From Akebia trifoliata (lineage: Eukaryota; Streptophyta; Magnoliopsida; Ranunculales; Lardizabalaceae): DNA of 64,000 bases. Location: NCBI GenBank assembly GCA_017979445.1, contig CM030717.1:17657288-17721287 (forward strand), read 5' to 3'. Positions 51,201-63,200 of this stretch are shown in pieces. Both the position numbers and the translations under genes were made by a program. Numbering within the stretch: the first letter of the stretch is position 1; each line of letters opens with the position of its first letter. A model generated the notes under the pieces. It was not told the origin of the DNA. It ran no database searches and saw only the letters and a list, made by a program, of their open reading frames with translations.

Positions 51201-54200
51201 TTGGACGTTAGCATTCCCCTATATATATATTAGATATTTATTTAAAGTTTTAAGTATATATTTTTAGCAAAAAAAAAACTACTGAATATCCATGCATGAG
51301 AACATGTTTTCACACATAAGTATACAGGTTATGATGCTAAACTCCAACCAGCAACATATCTTCTGAACAAAAATATCACTAATGAAAATTTTAAAACCAT
51401 AGGCCAAATTTCTATTCTTTTTAAAAAAATTTAAACATAAAACACATTTTTTTATCCTTTCAAACGTTAAAGGGTACAAAAAACGTTTTAAATGCGAATT
51501 TTTCATCAAAACAAAATCGTCGTTTTTTGTGACTATACAGCCCTCCAAAAGCACATATTGCATTCAGCTAAACTTATATGGGCATCCACAAAATGGGTAA
51601 AATAGCTCAATCCAATAGAAGTCATGTCAGTGGTGAAGATTCATAACAAATTATGGTCATTTTTAACTGGCTAGTAGCTACTCCCCATAGTAAGGAATTA
51701 AACATGCATATATTTTCCAAATTTGAGGTTGAGATGAAAGATAAAATATGCAAAGAATTATAAAGAAAACACCATGTACGTGTAACATTTATTTGAAGAT
51801 ACCTTATCAAGTGCTAAGATCTTTGTCCATATGAATACGAGAATTTGCCTTAAATCCACTGCTGCCGTTTGCAGCAACTTCAGTACACACGGAAAGATTC
51901 CAACGGACAAGGCCTACAAGAGCATCAAACTGGATTTTGAGTTCCATAATAAATGAAGAGAGCTGCTATTGGCCCCCCACCTTTTACTTATTCCATCCCA
52001 ATTTCTTAAATTTTTTTCACATTCCAATTAAAGATTAAAACGAACTCTTCAAACCTTACATGGGTTTGGCTCAAATTATAATCTTAACATTACAAAACAT
52101 AATAACACTATTCAAACAATTTCAGTAGTTGTTTACAATTATGATTAGGCTCATATAAAATCCCAAACCTCAAAAAAAAAAGAAAAAAAAAAAAAAAATA
52201 GGAGAGCTTCTACTGGCATCACAACTTTTACTTATTTTCTTTATTTTTAATTGGGGGGGTTAATAAGTAAAAGTTGGAGTGCCAATAGCAGCTCTCTAAA
52301 TGAAAGACACAGAAATATGACCATATATATGTGACAGAAAGTAAAAGAAACAGTAGAACAGATTACCAGTTCAACAGCCCAAGGTCCCATATCAAGGAAT
52401 CTCTCAAGAAGTACCAGTGCTCGATATCGATGGCATTGACTAGGTAAAACCTACGACAAAGACAATATTTACACATTAAAAATCCATAGGTAAAGGACAA
52501 CTACCAAAGGAAGAAAATAATGCATCATATCAATGAAATAGGATGGCAGGACTGAAAATGACCTGATGAAAATTTCACTAATAAAAAAATGACCTGATGA
52601 AAAACAAATCAATGGCACCATAAGTACTTATTTTCTTTTGAAACAGAAACTAAAGTAGCTAGAAAATCAAGATGGAATAAGGGCTGAAAATGATTAAATG
52701 GATAAAAAATCAATGATAGCAAACGTATTTTCTCTTTGCAAATGAAACTAAGGCAGCCAGTATTCTTTTATTTTTCTTCTACATCAAGGCATCCAGTATT
52801 CTTCCTCCAACAAGAGAATCATAAAAAAGGGAGTCGTATGAGGGGAAAAAAGGAGAAGCCCAATGACATCAGATATCGGACGTAGTGCATCTACTAAATC
52901 AACTTGAAAATAGAAGCAATATTTTCAAGTTTAGAATGCCTTCTGAGTGAGAATAGAATGCCTTATTATCGGAAGTGTATCAATTTACACGACTATGAGC
53001 TTGAGGATGGAGGACTCCAAGGTTTTCAATGAGAGGGTTCAGAAAACTGGATACTAGCAAGACACTCCTTTAGTTTAGATGAACCAAGGAAAGTATTGTC
53101 ATATAGGTCTGACAAAATTGGCAGCCTGAGATTCAAAGAATATCTTTCAATAGATTTATATAAACATTTCATATAGAAACAGATGTACTCAATAAGTTCA
53201 TGTGGATTCAAAATGATAAATTATGCTTATTTACACTGAAAACACTATCCAAATAAACACAAAACAATTATGTGGACTCTAAAAAAACTGAGATCTCTAT
53301 TTGATGGAAGAAGAATCGACAAGGGATAAGGGTAGTTGAAAATTTTGAAAAGCGATTAAGCTCTAGTGTCAGGCTCCTAGTGTAATCAAATAATGGTTAA
53401 GATTTTGTCATGGAATGTAAGAGGGTTGGTTCCATAAGGCCAAGAAAGCAACAGTCCAGGAGTCCAAGTTGAGTGAATGCAACAATATTGTTATTGGAGA
53501 ATTGTTAGCTAGAAAAAATGGAATGGAGCTATTTGCTGACAATTGGAGCTTCAGGTGGTGTCATTGTTAAGTGGAATAAAGCCTTTGTTATGCAAGCATG
53601 TGAGTAGTGATTTTCCTGGGTTTCTTTTCAACTGTAAGATCTAACCTCCATATAAGAAAAACTAACAATTTTGGGAAAAATGGATGATTTAGCTGGGTTT
53701 TATGGGAAATTGTGGTGCCTGGGAAGAGACTTCAATGCAATTAAATTTTCATTAAAAAGGAGAAGAGGTTCAAGAATCACCACAAACAAAAGGCACTTTG
53801 GGGAATTTGTGAACAGACATTTCTTGATAGATTTACCAATGGTAGGCAAATCCTTCACATGTTCAAATAACCAAGATCATCCAAATATGTTCAAATTAGA
53901 TAGGTCTTAGTCATCAATGCCTAATCCAATGTCTGACCACTCTCCAATAGCTTGTAAAGCACAAGTGTTAAGTAACCAATCTAATCCAAGAAGAATTTTA
54001 GACAAGAAAAGTCAAGGCTCATAATGAAAGCTTGGTATATATTTATAATCAATAATAATGGAATGGACATAAATTCCCTTACAAAGAAATAAGAAATAAA
54101 TCGAAATAAACTAATATTAGTCAAACTAGAACTGACTTTTCTAATATTTCTAATACTCCCCTTCAAGCTAGGGCAAATATATCAACTAGGCCCAGCTTGA

Positions 54201-57200
54201 CAAGGTGAGAGTTAGTGACAGCATATCGGCCAATTGATCTGAAAAAGGAACAATGACTGTCTCAAATGCACCAGATCGAACTTTTTCCCCAAGAAAGTGA
54301 ACATCAACCTCAATGTGCTTAGTCCTTTCGTGAAAGACTAAGTCAGATGCAAGCATGATAGCAGACTTGTTGTCATAGAACAACGAGGAGGAACTACCAA
54401 TAGGAAATCCCAACTCTGTCAGTAAAGATCTAAGCCAAAGAAGCTCACATGTACCAAGAGTCATAGCACGATACTCAGCTTTAGCAAACGAACGAGAAAC
54501 TACATTCTATTTCTTACTTTTTCATGAAATAAGGTCACCACCATAGAAAGTATATAAACCAGATGTAGATCTCCTATTTGTAAGAGAACCCGTATAATCA
54601 GCATCTGTGAAACAAGACAAATGTGACTGAGTAGTAGACAAATAAAATAGGCCTAGACCAAGATGAGACTTCAAATAGCGAATGATACGAGACACAATGT
54701 CAAGATGAAAGGTACGCGGAGCAGGCATAAACTGACTGACTACACTAACCGTAAAGGTCAAATCTGGTCTAGTATTAGTCAGATAAATCAAATGGCCTAC
54801 GAGTCTCTGATAAGATGAATGATCAGATAAAAGTTCCCCAGATTCAGCATGAAGACGATGATTCTGATTCATTGGGGAAGAGGCATGACGACAACCAACA
54901 CACCAATGTCCTGAAGAAGATCCAATGTGTATTTGCGTTGAGATAACAAAATACCACGAAGTGAGTGGGCTACCTCTATCCCCAAAAAAAACTTGAGGGG
55001 ACTTAAGTCTTTAACCTCAAAAGCATTACCCAATTTTCTCTTAACCCTGTCAATCCATTGTGCATCATTTCTAGTTACTATAATATCATCCACATAAATC
55101 AAGACAATGGATTTGCAACCATCTACTCCTTGTCGAATAAAACAAGTATGGTCAAAATGGCATATAGAAAATCCCATAGATAGAAGACCTTAGAGAAACA
55201 CTGGAACCAAGCTCGCGAAAACTGCTTTAGGCTATAAAGAGATTTAAGAAGGCGACATACTTTCCCAGAATACTCCCTCTGAAAATGAAATCCAGGAGGG
55301 GGATCCATATAAATGACCTTTGTCAAATCCTCGTTTAGAAAGGCATTCTTCACATCAAGCTGGTGAAGAGGCTATGAATGACATGCTGCTAAAGAGATAA
55401 GAAGACGGACAGTAGAAAGTTTGATTATAGGGGCAAATGTGGCACCAAAGTCCTTTTCCGGAGTCTACATGAATCCCTTAGTGACGAGGCGGGCCTTATA
55501 GCGATCAACAGTACCGTCTGCGAGATATTTAACAATGAAAGCACATTTACAGCCAATAGTCCGCTCTTTAAAGGGAAGAGAAACAAGTTCTCAGGTATAA
55601 TTATTTTGCAATGCATCCATCTCAGTAGCCATGGCTCTAGTCTACTTACGATCACGTAAAACCTCAGATACAGATCGAGGAATCCGAATAGAGTCTGTGG
55701 TGGCAAGATAGGCCGATAAGAAGAAGAGAGACCCTAATAGAAAACAAACTGGGCAATAAGGTGATCAGTAAAACATCCTCCCTTATCTTTGCGAAGAGCA
55801 ATAGGTAAGTGAGACAGAAATGGAAGGAACATGAGTAAATGTAGGAGGTATACCTGAGTCCAAGGAAGATGTTGGCAAGGTTTGAAGGGGGGGGGAGGGC
55901 GACAAGAGTAAACCTGTAGTGGTGGTGAAGATGAAGGTGGAGAGAAAACTGAAGACGGTGGCACTATATGAGTGTTCCTGCAAAGGAAAAGAGTCTTGCA
56001 AAGAAGATGAAGCACAAAAAAATGGAACATTTTCAAAAAATGTGACATTTAAGGAATGAATAATACGTTGAGTGATTGGATTATAACACCAATACCCCTT
56101 TGAAAAAGATGAGTAACTCAAGAAAACACAACGAATGACTTTATCATCTAGTTTGGTGAGATGGGGACTTCTATCCTGAAAAAAATAGGTACACCCAAAG
56201 ACTCTCGATGTAATGGGGAAGAGAGTGCTATCAGGTCGAAGAACATGAAAAGGCACCTGTCCCCCTAAGGTGTGGCTTGGAGCACGATTCAGTAGGAAAA
56301 CAGTAGTAAGAACTGCTATATTCCAATATGACTTGGGAACATGTATCCCTCGCAAAAGACAACGGACAATGTTCATGAGGTGGCGGTTCTTACGTTCCGC
56401 CACCCCGTTTTACTCAGGAGTATGGGCAAGTTAATTGATAAAGCATACCACGCTCATGGAGATGGGATCGAATCCAATATATTCCCCTCCATTATCTGTT
56501 CTAAGAGATTTGACAGTAATGTTGTACTGAGTCTGAAAGGAAATTAACAAAAATAGGGAGCACCTCAGAGTGAGAACGCATTAAATAAACCCAACTACAA
56601 CGAGAATAGTCATCAATAAATGTAACATAATATCTATGATCATTAAAAGCAGTAACAGGAGAAGGCCCCCACACATTAGAATGAACTAAATCAAAAATAA
56701 CATTAAATCCATCCATGCATGGAATATAAGATGTATGTGTGTGTTTTGAAAGCTCACACACAGAGCACTGAAATTTGTATCCACTATAAGAATTTTTTAA
56801 AACAAGAAATAATGAACATAAGTGCTAAAAATTAACATGTCCTAAGCGAGCATGCCATAAGTTTAAAGTTTGGGAAGAAAAAGTAAGATTCCCAGTGAGT
56901 GGAGGACGAAAGCTGGAGCAGTAGTAGGTGGAGCTCCAAACAGGTATAACCCATCCCTCACATACCCCTTGTCAAAAATCTTCCTCGAAATCAGGTCCTA
57001 AAAGACACAATGAGTAGGAAAAAATGTTACAGAACAATTTAGAGACTTTGTTATATTACTCACAAACATAAGGTTAAGAGATGTGAGAAACATGGAGAAT
57101 AGAATCAAGAGAAAAACTAGGGGTTAAGGAGATAGTACCCTTGCTGTGAATAGGGGTAAGAGACCCATCAGCAAGATGAATCTCCTTATGAATAGTAGGA

Positions 57201-60200
57201 AAAATGGAAGAAATAAAATGATTACTCACCGGTCATGTGATCAGAGGCACCAAAATCAATTACCCAAGTCAAAAGAGAGAGCTAGACTGAGAGGCATGAA
57301 ATGCAAAAGAGCTACTTGGAGGTGTGGTAACAGATGCGATTGTCGAGGATGAGGGAGTCTGAGCTTGGAGTTGATCCCATACAATAGCTGTAATCTGTTT
57401 CTATAAATGTTGCAAATCAATAGTTTCAAAAGATGCAGGATCAACGGAGGTAGATTCCACAACAGCAGCACGGACTGTCCCCTAGAAGATCTCAACAGGT
57501 GGGGATAGAGTTGAAAACAACGGACCTTCTCATGGCCAATCTTCCCTCAGTAGCTACATGTAAGACCATTACCTTTACCACGTCCACGACTTCTATGACC
57601 TCGATTCCCGGATCCTTGAGTATGGGAGGTAGAGAAACCCGAATTGGTTGCAAGAGCCATCTGATCTGTATCTGGAGCAAAGGTAATGACAGGGGGCTGA
57701 GACTGGGAGGGAACAATATGGCGACAACGCTCATCGCTATCTATAGTCGCAAATGTCTCAAATAAAGAATGTAGAGGAGTGGTATTAAGGATTTGTGTCC
57801 ATAGTGCCTCAAACTCAAAGCATAAACCCATAAGAAAATGATGTCTGATGTCGAGCAATCCTCTTGACTACATACTCGGCTGCCTCGACAGATAGCTCAG
57901 CCATAGACTCATAGTGCAAGAGCCCCTCCCAACGAGACTTAAGGAATCCAAAGTAATCTGTAACACTCTGATTTCCTTGGGTAGCTTGAGCAATATCCCG
58001 ATAAAGTTCATAAATCCTCGAATCATTGCGAGCATGTGCATATGTTTGAGTAAGAGTAGACCACAAAGAAGAGACAGTCTCATGATACATAAGCATAATG
58101 TAGATGCGTTGCTCCATGGAGTTAAATAACCATCTATGAATGGTGTAATTATCAATTTCCCATTGTTCAAATTTAGGATCAGTGAGGGGTGGCTTAGGAA
58201 CAATGCCTGACAGCCAACCAGATTTTCCTCTACTACCCAAATAAAATCGCATCGACTGGGATCAAGACTGAAAGTTACGACCATCTAGTGTGGCATTGGT
58301 TATGCGCTAGACTGAAAAATTAGCCCCAAGGGTCGTGGTAGTCCATAGTCTCGTGAGTTGTCATCATTGCACACTATGAGTAGAAAAAAAAACTTTGGAT
58401 TGAAAGGAGATCTCCCATATTAGTACTGTCCAAGGTCAGATAATGCTACTGATTGCTGTTGACAACACCAAAAAACAATTACAACTGATTGCTGTCAAAG
58501 CCCCTTGTTGTTGAAGATCAAAGAGAAAAAAATTCCTTACTATTGCTGTTGAAGAAAGTAAAAAAAAAATTTCTTCCTGTTGCTATCAAAGCCCCAACTA
58601 TTGTCGTAGGTCACAAAGACAAATTCTACTGGTGGCATAGGTTTTCGTACCACCCTAGAGTTGTTGTAGAATTGGTCGAAGGGCTGTTCCAAGCCTGTAG
58701 ATCTGATCGCAAGACTTCCAACCGCCTATTGCTGCTATCGCAGGCCTGTAAATGGTATCAGATCTGATCATAGGGCTGTTCCAAGCCTGTAGATCTGATC
58801 ACAAGACTTCCAACCACCTGCTGTTGCTGTCGCAAAACTATTCAAGGCCTGTAGGCTGATCGCAAGGCTGTTCCAAGCCTGTAAATCTGATCGCAAGACT
58901 TCCAACCACCTGTTGTTGCTGTCGCAGGACTGTTCAAGGCCTGTAGGCTGATCGCAAGATTGTTTAGGGCATAGAAACTGATCGTAGAAGGCTACAATCT
59001 CTGTCTACTGGTGTCATAGGCATGTCTCTCGCAAAGCCTGTAGGTCTGATTGTAGGCTTGTTTAGGACCTTTAGGTCTAATCGGGATGTATACAACACAT
59101 TGTTGTCTGCTGCTGTCGCAAGTTGGATTGAGTTTGTTGGGCTGATTGAAGTTCACCCAATAACTCAAGGGTTAATAACAAAGAGGCAAAAATCACAGTG
59201 CAAAACTTTATTGCAGTATGTGAATAGTTAATAAATTTTCTATCGCAACATGCGATTAAGAGAATATAAATCAAAAAAAAAAGAGCCCCTGAAGGGAGAG
59301 AAACTCTAGATGAGGCTACTACTAGGTTAGTATGGTGGGATTAATGAGAGAAAAATTTTTTTGGAGGAGAAACGAATATGGAGGGTGAGGTTTTTTGGCA
59401 CTGATACCAAGAAGAATTTTAGAAGAGAAAGGTCAAGCCTCATAATGAGAGTTGGCATATATTTATAATCAATAATAATGGAACGGACATAAATGCCCTT
59501 AAAAAGAAATAAGAAATAAACAGAAATAAACTAATATTAGTCAAACTAGAACTGACTATTATAATATTTCCAATAATCCATTTTGATTTGGAAACAATTT
59601 GGTTTCTTCAACCCGAATTCCCATGAGAAATTTCATAAGTGGTGAAGTTCATTTCCTTTTCTGAGAGTCCAGACTTTTGTTTTAGGAATAAGCTAAAAAC
59701 TCTTAAAGAAAGGTTAAAGATATAGTATAAGGAAGTTTTTGGGAGGATTTGTTTTTATAGGTAGAAGTTTTTTGCGAGTATTGAAGACACGAAATAACAT
59801 TTTAGAGTACGATGCCTTTGATCGGGCACCAAAAGAGATTGTAAAGAGATTTAACCAATGAAACAAATTCCAAAAAACTACAGTTACGGAAGAAGAATAT
59901 TGGACGTAGAAATCAAAATATAATGATTTAAAGAAGGGGATAACAATACGAAATTCTTCCACCAAATGGCAAACAATCACAGGAGAACCAATCAAATCTC
60001 GAAGATAAAGATAAATGGATTGGCCTTTCATGGGGAGGATCAAATCAGGGAAGTTAGGAATAGTGTGTAAGATAGATCTAGAAAAACATACAATCATATG
60101 AATTGGGAGCTCTTGAGATATTTGGCATGAATGGGCTTTGGCAAGAAATTGATAGAATGGGTTATCAAGTGTGTCTCATCAGCTTTCTCTATTCTAATTA

Positions 60201-63200
60201 ATGATAGCCTAACAGGTTTCTTCAAGAGTTCTACAAGGTTAAGACAAAGGAATCCCCTATTCCCACTCATGTTTATGATTGTTGAGGGAAGCCTGGGTTA
60301 GCTATTGTCCGAAGCTATATCAATTGGTGCTTTGTAAAGATTTTATGGGGAATGAATAAGAACAAATGGTCTCCCATCTCAAATGTGCAGATGATACTAT
60401 TGTTTTCCTATATAGGTCCTTGGAGCCACATAGATTCTTGAGAGGTTTATTGTGACATTTTGAAGCAGTTTTAAGGTTTCCAATCAATTTACAAAAAAAA
60501 GTAAGGTTTGGGTTGGGTCAACTTCTAGTATTCACATTCTTACAAGATACTTTGGTTGCCGAGTGGGATCATTCCCCTCCTCTTATTTGGGGCTTTCCCT
60601 CAGGGCATCAAATAAAAGTAAAAAACATATGGCACCTCTTAGTAATATTAATGGTAAAAAAGAGATTAGGTTCATGGAAAGCAAATAATCTCTCAAAAAA
60701 AAGAAAAAAAAGAAATGTGACCTCAATCAAAGCACAATAGCAAGCATCATGATCTACTTTCTATTTGTCAAGTCTTGTAAGTGTTGTGCCCGGGGAAAAA
60801 CTAATTAGAAATTTTCTAAACATGAAGGGGAAGGAAACCATAAGTTCCATCTAGTGAATTGGAAGCTAATTTGTTCCCCAAAGAGGAATAGGGATTAGAC
60901 GAATGAAAACCACATTACTAGTTATGTGGTGATAGAGGTTCAAGATGGAGTAGGGTAGTTTGTGTTGGAGGATCATTAAGGCAAAATATGGTGAGAAGTC
61001 TTGTGAGAAGGAGAATGTTGAGGTGATACCCTCATATAGATGCACTGTTTGGGAATGTATTCTTAAGATTTTGCCAAATTTTTGTAAGAGGATTACTTTT
61101 GGGGTTGATGCTTCCATAATTCACAATGGGAGTGAGTTGTCATGAGACTATGGCTTAAGGAGAGGTTTTAGCAATGGTGTGGTGATTCTCCTTCTTCTTT
61201 GCAACTCCCTTCGTTGCTTTCTAATTCATTAAAAAAAGAAAAACACGTTGATACTTTCATGATTTGCAATGAGAGTGAGTTGTCATGAGACCTAGTTTTA
61301 GGAGAGGTTTCAACGATTGGGAGGTTTAGGATATAACCAACCTAATAAATTAAGTTCCCCATGTTCTTATGGTATTATAGGATGATGACTAAAGGGGATG
61401 GATTTGGAAACGGGATGTCTTTCCCGATCAAGTTTTTCTTTTTTTCCTTATTATCAGCCTCCCATTGATTTTCTTATTGACTCCACTTGGCATCCAAAAG
61501 TTTCATCAAAAGTCTTTTTAATTTGATTTGCCGCTTGCGATCGAATCCTAACAACTAATCGTTCAATTAAGTGGGGTTTCGTAATCGCTAACTTTTGTTT
61601 GGTCTGTAAATCCACGAGCAAGATGGAAGACTATCTCTTTGTTCATTGCTCATTTGCTATGAAGATTTGAACTCATTTTCTTTTCTTATTCCGTACTCAT
61701 TAGGTTTTCCCTAGATCTAGCCTACCCCCTATTCCAAACTTGGCAGATTAAGGCTTTCTCGCATAGGGATGAGAATTTTGTGGGCACTAATACCTTTTGT
61801 CGTATGTTAAGGTATCTGCAAGGAAAGAAACAAAAGAATCTTTGAAAGAAAGGAAGAGTCTTCAAAAAGTGATCTGCTCTCATTTTCTATCTCTTTTTAA
61901 TGACTCCTAGTGTCAACCCTGTTCCATTACTTCCATTTTGTTTGGTTGGAAGCGCCTTCTCTTTTCTCTGGCAGGAGGAAGATTCTTTGGAAGTTCACAC
62001 CCTTTGCAGTATGTTGGGGCATTTGGAAAGAAAGAAATTGGCGCACTTTCAACGAAAAGGAAAGTTCTTTGCCTGAGCTAATGATTGGTATTCTAGGATT
62101 TTTGTTTTTTTGGTATAAGCAATTCAAGGAATTTTGAGGGTTGTTTTTGAAGACTTTCTTTTCAGGTTGGAGTTGGTGAGAGAAGCTAGACTTGTATCTT
62201 TTCTTGAGGACTTCTTGTCCTCTTATCAATAAAACTTTATTTATAAAAAAAAAAAAAATGTGATCATTAGCATACTAGGCTTCCTGTTTGTTTTGTTAAA
62301 TCTTGTGATGAGTTTAAAGGGGGTATTTTTCAAGAATTTACTTTTTAAATGGGATCTTACACATCCTGATCCATGTTAGATTAATCTTTTCTTTTTTTAT
62401 GAATAAATATAATTTATTAATGCACCAAAAAGAGGGTGGGGTCGAGATGACCCCTACAAAATAAGAAAGAAAGGAAAAAACAAGAACAAAAACTAAGTGG
62501 AATCCAAGTTACAAATTTTATCCCATTGAACAACAATATCCTAAAAAAAATCCCCTTGAACAGCTTTTCCCAAAAGAAGAGCAGCCCCAACACCGAGAAA
62601 GTTACTTCATGCAACAAGTGCACCTTGTTCTCATAAATGAAGCAGTTCCTTTCCTTCCAAAGAGTCTAAGGAAGAAGACTCCAACAAACTATATTTGATT
62701 TCCTTAAAGAGGAACCCCAAACAGCCAACACCCAAACAGAGGTCTAATAGAGTTGGGAAGTCACCCTTCTAAGGCAAAAGCACAATGCAGCCGGATATGG
62801 TCCACTGACCTTGACTTTGGAAGGACCTTTCCCATACCAAGAAAATCCATCCACTCTCTGTACTCTTCTTTCAATAAATTTATATATCGGGGAAAAAAAA
62901 TCTATTTATATTTGACTTGACATAGGGCTAGAAGTACCTCACCTGAAGAACAATAGGCAACTGCTCTGGTGGTTTTTTATGCTCAGATCCATGGTCAAGC
63001 CATACCTCAAAAGCTGTCAGCTGTTCGGTGAAAAAAGGGCTGGGCTGAAGGTCAAACCAGAAACATATTAGGCTTTTCTAACATGAAATGCGGCATATCT
63101 AATGAGCAACATTTGACCATCATTTTCCTAATTTTAAATATAAATTGTAAAAAAGATACCTGGAATTCTATATCAGGCTCTTCAATTAATGAGCGAAGCT

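Larger units (their letters stand above)
53989..59575 (-). mobile_element. Full-length but decayed Ty1/Copia retrotransposon (5.6 kb)
   Basis: Perfect 5-bp duplications ATCCA flank it (53984-53988 and 59576-59580). LTRs of about 167 bp are at 53989-54155 and 59410-59575. On the minus strand the order is 5' LTR, primer site, leader with tandem repeats, gag, zinc-type pre-integrase region, integrase, reverse transcriptase, RNase H, purine tract (GAAGGGGAG next to 54155) and 3' LTR, the Copia order with integrase before reverse transcriptase. Every domain is cut by stops or frameshifts, so the copy is dead. Confidence 0.93.

Noticed and set aside
53989..59575. Endogenous pararetrovirus
   Set aside because: LTRs, an initiator tRNA-Met primer site and integrase upstream of reverse transcriptase identify a Ty1/Copia element; no movement-protein-like region was seen.
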